Assembly (NCBI GenBank): GCA_026706165.1
Contig: JAPOZF010000674.1
Coordinates: 19,364 to 26,632 of the forward strand
Length of the DNA: 7,269 bases
Source of the DNA: Gemmatimonadota bacterium
GTDB lineage: Bacteria; Latescibacterota; UBA2968; UBA8231
Reading direction: 5' to 3'
The notes under the pieces are model-generated. The model ran no database searches, was not told the origin of the DNA, and saw only the letters and a program-made list of their open reading frames with translations. The first letter of the stretch is position 1, and each line of letters starts with the position of its first letter. The position numbers and the translations under genes are program-made. This document shows, piece after piece, positions 1 to 4,807 of the stretch.

Positions 1-226
1 GGCGGGTCCGCAGCGGCTCCCGCGAAGCGGCCGCCGCGGCTCCCACCACCAGCAGGCCGATGGCGAAACGGGCCCCCGCCATCGCCAGCGGGGGCATCCC
101 CTGCAGGCCGATCTTGATGAATACCTGGTTGCCCCCCCACAGGAGGGAGGCCAGCAGCGCGAGACCGGCGGCGCCGGCCCCTATGCGTTCGGCGCTGTAC
201 GGGGCAGAAACCGCCGCTTCGCTCAA
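1..226 (-). CDS. EamA/DMT-family membrane transporter, N-terminal part (cut by left window edge)
   Basis: About 75 codons are visible, against a usual length near 290 for this family, so only the N-terminus is present. Translation gives a short polar leader, then a hydrophobic helix containing LLWGGNQVFIKIGL, then GMPPLAMAGARF and a second hydrophobic stretch (IGLLVVGAAAAA). The LLWG-N-x-x-IKIGL motif followed by a PPL...RF turn is typical of the first EamA repeat of drug/metabolite transporters in the inner membrane. The substrate cannot be told. The likely start is TTG at 226-224, which overlaps the TGA stop of the isomerase gene as TTGA. That implies translational coupling, but no strong Shine-Dalgarno sequence is visible. 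No ATG precedes the first membrane helix in this frame. The family call is firm; the exact start is less so. Confidence 0.82.
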   Translation of the reverse strand, partial: MSEAAVSAPYSAERIGAGAAGLALLASLLWGGNQVFIKIGLQGMPPLAMAGARFAIGLLVVGAAAAASREPLRTR

Positions 227-882
227 TCGACGATGGTGGCGGTGCGGATGTAGTCGAGGTTGGGGTACAGCTTCTCGAGGTACTTGTTCCCCTTCTGGGC
301 GATCTGCCCCTGGTTGGGGGTCCGCTTTTCGTACTCGGGATTGATCGCCTGGACGGCATCCATCCCCGAGACCACCTTGCCGAACGCGGCGAACTTCTGG
401 CCGTCGAGGTTGGTGTTGTCGGCGAGGTTGATGAACACCTGCACGGTGCGGTTGTTCTTTCCCCGCCCCGGCTTGGCGAAGGTTACGGTGCCGGCCTCGT
501 TCCCCTGTTTGACCGGGTCGTCCGGAATCCTCGCCCCGTGCCACTTCGCGGTCACTTCCGGGTCCCCGTGCATCCCCCACTGGACGATGAACCCCGGGAT
601 CACGCGAAAGAAGCGGGTTTCGTTGTAGAAGCCGTTCCTCACCAGGTTGTAGAAGCGGTCCGCCCCGTGCGGAGCCCAGTCCCGCGTCACCTCGATCACG
701 AAGTCCCCGGCCGAGGTCTCGAATTTCGCCTTGTAAGAGGCAGGCGCCGTCTTCTTCATCTCCGGGCCGTCGGGATTCATCAGCACCTCCATGTTGGCCT
801 CACCGGTTGTCGCCCCTTCTTCTTCCTGGCAACCGCCGGCTGCGATGCCGACCGCCGCGGCCGCAGCGAGTATGCGTTTCAT
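223..882 (-). CDS. Cyclophilin-type peptidyl-prolyl cis-trans isomerase, probable lipoprotein
   Basis: This 219-residue protein should catalyse cis-trans isomerisation of proline peptide bonds outside the cytoplasm. Residues 1-17 form a basic, Ala-rich signal sequence ending in AAGGC, so Cys18 is a plausible lipidation site, although Ala at -3 is a weaker lipobox residue than Leu. An acidic linker follows. The cyclophilin domain spans about 50-219 and shows FFRVIPGFIVQWG (91-103), carrying the catalytic Arg93, Phe98 and Gln101. It also shows GTVTFAKPG (131-139), VQVFINLADN (147-156) and LDGQKFAAFGKVVSGMD (159-175). The position of the human cyclophilin A tryptophan (W121) is Leu159, as in many bacterial forms. 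The ATG is preceded by AAGGAG at 8 nt, which fixes the start. The gene is codirectional with the upstream module but has its own leader. Its GC-rich composition matches the transporter gene downstream rather than the module. Confidence 0.93.
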   Translation of the reverse strand: MKRILAAAAAVGIAAGGCQEEEGATTGEANMEVLMNPDGPEMKKTAPASYKAKFETSAGDFVIEVTRDWAPHGADRFYNLVRNGFYNETRFFRVIPGFIVQWGMHGDPEVTAKWHGARIPDDPVKQGNEAGTVTFAKPGRGKNNRTVQVFINLADNTNLDGQKFAAFGKVVSGMDAVQAINPEYEKRTPNQGQIAQKGNKYLEKLYPNLDYIRTATIVD

Positions 883-890
883 TGGCTCGA

Positions 891-896
891 CTCCTT
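891..896 (-). promoter_or_regulatory. Strong Shine-Dalgarno (AAGGAG) of the isomerase gene
   Basis: On the minus strand AAGGAG lies 8 nt before the ATG at 882-880. It is the best ribosome-binding site in the window. It supports independent translation of the isomerase rather than coupling to the gene upstream. Confidence 0.75.
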
Positions 897-912
897 TTTC
901 CTGTGTGAACTC

Positions 913-946
913 CGCTGACGGCGGGTAGAAAAGTGAAACGTCAGCG
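913..946. promoter_or_regulatory. 8-bp perfect inverted repeat in the module/isomerase gap
   Basis: CGCTGACG (913-920) and CGTCAGCG (939-946) are perfect inverted copies separated by 18 nt. They lie in the only real intergenic gap of the window (883-963), just past the stop of the membrane-protein gene. No T-run follows the stem on either strand, so it is not a canonical intrinsic terminator. It may be a terminator stem of a factor-dependent kind, an operator for the isomerase gene, or part of its leader. On the minus strand a poor promoter-like pair (TTGAAT, then 17 nt, then TCTACC) overlaps it. That match is too weak to call. Confidence 0.4.
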
Positions 947-963
947 ATTCAATGACCTCCGCG

Positions 964-1680
964 CTACGGGTCCCAACTCCTTCTGCCAAGTAAAGCGGGG
1001 CTTTCCTCCCTGGTAGCTGTTACTATGTCAGCGCGTACGGCTTCAATTTCACGTTTTGCGCGTTCAAGTGTCCCCGGTCGATATCGAAAACTACTACATC
1101 GCCGGTTGTATTCAGAAACAATCGTATTGAACCGATCAATCTCTGGGTTGGCCTTAAGGAGCCCGCGTAGAGCTTCCAGGCGTATTTCCTCCCTCAGGCA
1201 CCACCGTATCTGTGCCATGAAAAGTAAATTGTCTGAACCCTCAGGCGGTTTCAAAAACTCCATGTCGGTCGGCGATGTTTGAGGTGCGGTGGGCATGTTT
1301 GTGCTGGGAATGCGTATCGGATCGGGATCTTTAGGCGTGTGGTCCCCGCTGGGCTTCCTACTGCCTTGTATCAGGATAAACAGGAAAATCAGAAGCCCAA
1401 ATCCAAGAAGTCCCCATAACCACTTGCCCCCAATGGACATGGAGTTAGGGCTCCGCAAGGAGCCCGAAGCGACCACCTCAGGCTCGCACAGGGAAGTGCC
1501 TGCAGAATTGGTCTTGAGTGCTGGCGTGGCCGGGGGAGTTCTGGCGTTCTCTCTTTGTGGTTCGGTCGAACTTTTTCCAACTTGGCTCCTTCCACGGGTC
1601 GTCCCTGAAGCGACATCTTGGAGGTCGGAGGCAAGAGAAGAAATCCCCGAGAACCCTGTTTGTTTCTTCTCGTCGTTCAC
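964..1680 (-). CDS. Single-pass membrane protein with conserved-looking two-Cys C-terminal domain (fourth gene of chaperone module)
   Basis: The protein has 238 residues if started at GTG 1680-1678, which has GAGGG 4 nt upstream and lies 32 nt after the stop of the J-like gene. Residues 1-80 are polar, rich in Ser, Thr and Pro, and probably disordered. Residues 87-106 (WLWGLLGFGLLIFLFILIQG) form one membrane helix. A Pro-rich spacer follows. The C-terminal domain (about 145-230) contains IRWCLREEIRLEA and RFNTIVSEYNRRCSSFRYR, with Cys161 and Cys195. The RFN-x2-V-x2-YN-x-RC-x2-FRYR pattern resembles one I recall from small uncharacterised bacterial membrane proteins, but I could not verify this. 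The two cysteines would suit a disulfide in an extracytoplasmic C-terminus, although basic residues flank both sides of the helix. The open frame continues upstream to 1899, but there it overlaps the J-like gene. An alternative ATG at 1440 would give 158 residues with the membrane helix at the N-terminus. Function unknown. Confidence 0.68.
   Translation of the reverse strand: MNDEKKQTGFSGISSLASDLQDVASGTTRGRSQVGKSSTEPQRENARTPPATPALKTNSAGTSLCEPEVVASGSLRSPNSMSIGGKWLWGLLGFGLLIFLFILIQGSRKPSGDHTPKDPDPIRIPSTNMPTAPQTSPTDMEFLKPPEGSDNLLFMAQIRWCLREEIRLEALRGLLKANPEIDRFNTIVSEYNRRCSSFRYRPGTLERAKREIEAVRADIVTATREESPALLGRRSWDP
1448..1465. repeat. GC-rich hairpin just upstream of an internal ATG
   Basis: GGGCTCC (1448-1454), a GCAA loop, and GGAGCCC (1459-1465) form a perfect 7-bp stem with a 4-nt loop. 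In the minus-strand mRNA the stem ends 7 nt before the ATG at 1440-1438, and its 3' arm contains GGAG. If that internal ATG is used, the hairpin would mask its ribosome-binding site. If the GTG at 1680 is used, the hairpin is simply within the coding sequence. Confidence 0.55.
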
Positions 1681-1684
1681 CGTA

Positions 1685-1689
1685 CCCTC
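1685..1689 (-). promoter_or_regulatory. Shine-Dalgarno (GAGGG) supporting the GTG start at 1680
   Basis: GAGGG lies 4 nt upstream of GTG 1680-1678, in the short gap after the TAG of the J-like gene (1715-1713). The spacing is short but usable. This site is the main reason to prefer the longer form of the membrane protein over the ATG at 1440. Confidence 0.5.
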
Positions 1690-1712
1690 GATAGCCTGCC
1701 TAAGGCTACAAC

Positions 1713-3338
1713 CTAGTCTGTCTGGTCGAGCAGATCGCTTAGCCTGGGACTCGCTTTCTTCCAGAATAGGCGCATTGCGGTCTCCAAGATGTGAACGTTG
1801 TCCATATCCTGGTAAGGCAACTCGACCGCCACCTTCTTCTCGTCCTTCTTTGCAATGTAAAACGCCCCCGCTCGGTTCCCGATCACAAGATCCGTCCACA
1901 TGCAGGGGACCCGTTCATTCGCCCCGAAAAAATGGGCCCTTTCCAATTCGACGCCCTGATCGGTCACCACCGCTGTACCGAACCTGTATCGATTCCCCGC
2001 CCCTACCCCTTCAAGCATCTCCGTCAGTAGACGCACCCCCACCGCTTCCCAAAGACGGGCGACAAACTCCGAATAGATTTCCTTCTTCCTTAACTGAACG
2101 GTAGTGCTGGCACGGTCGTTCCCAAAAAAAATGGTGAAAATCGTACCGGTCGGAATCCCATTGACCGAATGACGGGTGGCTCCCCATCTCACTCGACTAA
2201 TCTCTTGGAGGGGAATTTTTGTTCGCTTCCACTGAATTCCGTCCGGGGAGATACGAAGTTTGTCTTTGAACATCGCCCCGACTTCAGCTTCGTAGGTGAT
2301 CTTCCTTTTCCAAGACTCAGTTTGAGCCTCCATCTCATTCAGCGCTGTGACATCATCCTCCGATTTTTCGACTACTCTATCAACCTCGGCAAAGACTTCC
2401 TGCTGAAGTGCCGTCAGTCGCTTTGAAAAATCGAGAAGGCCATGTTCGTTGAACAAATTTACCGCAAGGTTTCTAATCTTTCCTGCGACTTTATGGCTAA
2501 GGGGGTGGCTAAGGCCACGGCTACGGGCGCTCACCTGAATGGGCTGAGCTACGGTATCCCAGTTCTTGACCATTTTCTCAAGCTGGCGGACAAGGTGATC
2601 AATATGCCCCTTACCTTCCTCGTTCTCCGCCGCGCTCCGAACGCTCTCCACCAGCACCTCAATGTTCCTTGTCTCCTTTTCCAGAAATCCCTGGGCCTCA
2701 ACTTCAAAGCTGTCCACCAAATCGTGGACGAGAACAGGAGCATGTTTAGACCCATTTTCCGTTGCCTGTTCAGCAACCAGTGTTACAACCTCAACGATTG
2801 AAACGGCGGACAGCTTATCCAAGGCGCCCATAATTGCCTGACGATAGTATTGACCCCGAGCTTTGAGTTCCACATTTACATTTTCCTGGTCGGATATCGC
2901 GGGGAAGCCCGAGACTGAACGTTCTTCATTCAACAGTTTGACGGTTTCCTCGACCTCGGAATCGTCGTGAGCTTTCCCAAGTTGAACAATCCAATTTACG
3001 ATTTCGTTCAGAGACAACTTCTCAACTGCACCCACTAGACCATCCGCAAGAAGATTGGCGCGTGTCAGAGGGGGCAAATTTCCCTGATAACAAACATCTT
3101 TTGGATCTTTTTCTAGAACCGACAACACCTCAGCGGTACGCTTCGGTCCTAGCCCTGGTAGCCACCCCACCTCCGCTGCAAGTCGTTTTCGGGGGCTGGT
3201 AAGAGTCGCTGTAGCGTCCCGGACTAAACCTTCATCTGGAGCATTGAGATTTTTTTCTTCTGCCAACCACAAAATGCGACGTCGATCATCCCGCATCGTT
3301 GCACCTAGTGTAAAAAAGGGATTCTTCTTGAACTCCAC
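1713..3338 (-). CDS. J-like protein with degenerate J domain, helical middle and tandem PH-like C-terminus
   Basis: This is a 541-residue protein. Its N-terminus (about 5-65) reads KNPFFTLGATMRDDRRRI, then APDEG, then TLTSPRKRLAAEVGWLPG. The NPF-x-x-LG opening and LTSPRKRLAAEV ending resemble J-domain helices I and IV. The HPD tripeptide is absent; the nearest match is APD at 33-35, and the segment after it is short. Residues about 95-350 are predicted by eye to be mostly helical and charged. Residues about 355-540 look like two similar beta-rich units. The first runs from LRISPDGIQW through PLQEISRVRWG, and the second from AVVTDQGVELERAHF through VPCMWTDLVIG. Each ends in a helix, as in bacterial PH-like domains. 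The start is GTG at 3338-3336, 3 nt after the AAA+ gene stop, with AGGA 7 nt upstream. It probably serves as a dedicated partner or adaptor of the neighbouring Hsp70. J homology is a judgement by eye. Confidence 0.8.
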   Translation of the reverse strand: MEFKKNPFFTLGATMRDDRRRILWLAEEKNLNAPDEGLVRDATATLTSPRKRLAAEVGWLPGLGPKRTAEVLSVLEKDPKDVCYQGNLPPLTRANLLADGLVGAVEKLSLNEIVNWIVQLGKAHDDSEVEETVKLLNEERSVSGFPAISDQENVNVELKARGQYYRQAIMGALDKLSAVSIVEVVTLVAEQATENGSKHAPVLVHDLVDSFEVEAQGFLEKETRNIEVLVESVRSAAENEEGKGHIDHLVRQLEKMVKNWDTVAQPIQVSARSRGLSHPLSHKVAGKIRNLAVNLFNEHGLLDFSKRLTALQQEVFAEVDRVVEKSEDDVTALNEMEAQTESWKRKITYEAEVGAMFKDKLRISPDGIQWKRTKIPLQEISRVRWGATRHSVNGIPTGTIFTIFFGNDRASTTVQLRKKEIYSEFVARLWEAVGVRLLTEMLEGVGAGNRYRFGTAVVTDQGVELERAHFFGANERVPCMWTDLVIGNRAGAFYIAKKDEKKVAVELPYQDMDNVHILETAMRLFWKKASPRLSDLLDQTD

Positions 3339-3341
3339 AGC

Positions 3342-4805
3342 TCAGTCCTGTCTAAAACCAATCGGGCGCTTCTCTGGCTCAGCGGGCGGCAGGCTAGTGA
3401 GTGCCGACTTAAGGGAATCATTGTCCAGAGCGTCCTTCCCAGCGCGCGCTGACAGCCGCGCAGCCTCGCGCGCAACAAAGGCAACGTCCGATAACGCTCT
3501 GCCGGCCAATGCCTCAACTACCTGGTTAGTGTCAATGACCCCGTGTACAGGTAAGTTTTCCAGAATTGAGCTGACCAAGTCAGAAATCTCAGCGGCTGAC
3601 GGCATCCCTACTTCAACGATGTGATCGAACCGTCCCCGTCGAAGGATAGCCGAGTCAATCATCTCGATTCGGTTGGTCATACCAATAACGAGGACGTGGC
3701 GCTTATTCGCCTCCGGGATACGGCGCAGAAACTCAGCGACTTCTTCGACGTGGTGGAGCCCACCAGATTCGTTAATCTGCCGGTCAGAAAGGTAGGATTC
3801 CATCTCATCGATCACGATCATCGACGGAGCTGCCTCGGTGGCCTTGTCGAACACCTCCCCGACTCGTCTGCTAGTCTCGTGGATATAAGGACTACCGACA
3901 CTGTCTGAATCGATATGGAAAATCGGCCAATCGAGGTACTCAACGAGCCGTTCTACCGCGAAAGTCTTTCCACAACCGGGAGGTCCGTGCAATACGATGG
4001 CAGTGGGAAAACCGATACCGAGCGCTTTGTACCGCTCTGCGTTTTGGATAATATCGATGACGTACTCGTTGAAGAACCTCTCTAGGGAGGGACGGCCCGC
4101 CAGCTGGAACTGGCGGGTTTTCGGGCTCGACCTTGAATTTCCTATTACGACCGGACAAAGAACGTTTTCGTCCGCGTCCTCGAGTCCAGGCTTAGGCGTT
4201 TGGCTCTGAGGCCTGTGCCTCGTCAGGGCCCGCCCCGACTCCTGAGGCCCCGGGAGTCCGGCTGCCTCCAAAAGCTCGCGAATGTCTTCCTTGTCAAGCC
4301 ATCCGAGAAGGCTTGTCAAGCGGCGAAAGGATGTCGCGGATACGGACACACCACCAGTCAACCACCGTCCGAGAACCACCTCGTCAGTAGTTCCCACAGA
4401 CACAGTCCATGTCGGAAGCAGTCGCGAGTAACGCTCCGCGTATATGGCGTCGTGTAACGGAGCTTCGGCCTCAATCTTTCGTGTCTCGCTCAAGCTCACT
4501 GCAAAGGAGAGGCCGTCAGCTTTGCTGTCCGGTCCACTACTTCCCACAACAGGTTCGAGTCTCTGACGTACCCCCGAAGGAATCGCCTTGAAGTCCATCC
4601 TTCCAAACGGGAAGGGCTCCAGAACCGTATCTGGCACCAGTCTCAAATCAACCCACCGCTCAGCCAGGGCACTGCGCACCACCAGCAGGGAGTTATCTTG
4701 ATCTACACGGTAGATCTGCCACTCAGGTCCGCCATGCAGGAGTCGACCGAGCCTGGAGCCGTCGAGCAATTGGTGCCTTATCGGAAACCACCGCTCTTCG
4801 CCCAT
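3342..4805 (-). CDS. Classical AAA+ ATPase with unrecognised N-terminal half
   Basis: This 487-residue protein has one AAA module at about 238-470. Motifs are Walker A GPPGCGKT (274-281), Walker B MIVIDE (329-334), sensor 1 VIGMTN (373-378), the arginine-finger segment RRGRFD (389-394), and a C-terminal small domain containing ALSDVAFVAREAARLSAR. All catalytic residues are present, so it should hydrolyse ATP, probably as a hexamer, and remodel protein substrates as FtsH/Cdc48-type AAA domains do. There is no zinc protease motif and no membrane helix, so it is neither FtsH nor an AAA protease. Residues 1-240 are unrecognised and probably provide substrate or partner contact. The segment GRLLHGGPEWQIYRVD (20-35) faintly recalls a kinase glycine loop. 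The ATG is 2 nt after the Hsp70 TAG, with GAGGA 5 nt upstream inside the Hsp70 gene, which suggests tight translational coupling. Confidence 0.93.
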   Translation of the reverse strand: MGEERWFPIRHQLLDGSRLGRLLHGGPEWQIYRVDQDNSLLVVRSALAERWVDLRLVPDTVLEPFPFGRMDFKAIPSGVRQRLEPVVGSSGPDSKADGLSFAVSLSETRKIEAEAPLHDAIYAERYSRLLPTWTVSVGTTDEVVLGRWLTGGVSVSATSFRRLTSLLGWLDKEDIRELLEAAGLPGPQESGRALTRHRPQSQTPKPGLEDADENVLCPVVIGNSRSSPKTRQFQLAGRPSLERFFNEYVIDIIQNAERYKALGIGFPTAIVLHGPPGCGKTFAVERLVEYLDWPIFHIDSDSVGSPYIHETSRRVGEVFDKATEAAPSMIVIDEMESYLSDRQINESGGLHHVEEVAEFLRRIPEANKRHVLVIGMTNRIEMIDSAILRRGRFDHIVEVGMPSAAEISDLVSSILENLPVHGVIDTNQVVEALAGRALSDVAFVAREAARLSARAGKDALDNDSLKSALTSLPPAEPEKRPIGFRQD

Positions 4806-4807
4806 AA

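Noticed and set aside
223..882. The isomerase as a fifth member of the chaperone module
   Set aside because: Although also a folding factor, it is predicted to be exported, has a separate leader and ribosome-binding site, and differs in base composition; adjacency is probably incidental.
60..918. Plus-strand open frames opposite the isomerase and transporter genes
   Set aside because: Their products show no motifs and are rich in Arg, Pro and Ala as expected from antisense of GC-rich genes; the minus strand gives clear cyclophilin and EamA proteins.
1681..1899. N-terminal extension of the membrane protein to an ATG at 1899
   Set aside because: It would overlap the well-supported J-like gene by 187 bases in another frame, and the extension is charged and low-complexity with no domain; the GTG after the stop codon fits better.
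1289..2104. Long open frame of 271 codons on the plus strand
   Set aside because: It lies wholly opposite two supported minus-strand genes, is rich in Pro, Ser and Arg as antisense frames often are, and shows no recognisable domain.
2493..2516. Short direct repeat (TGGCTAAGG twice) in the J-like gene
   Set aside because: It encodes the peptide LSHPLSH within an uninterrupted frame and has only two copies; it looks like ordinary coding sequence.
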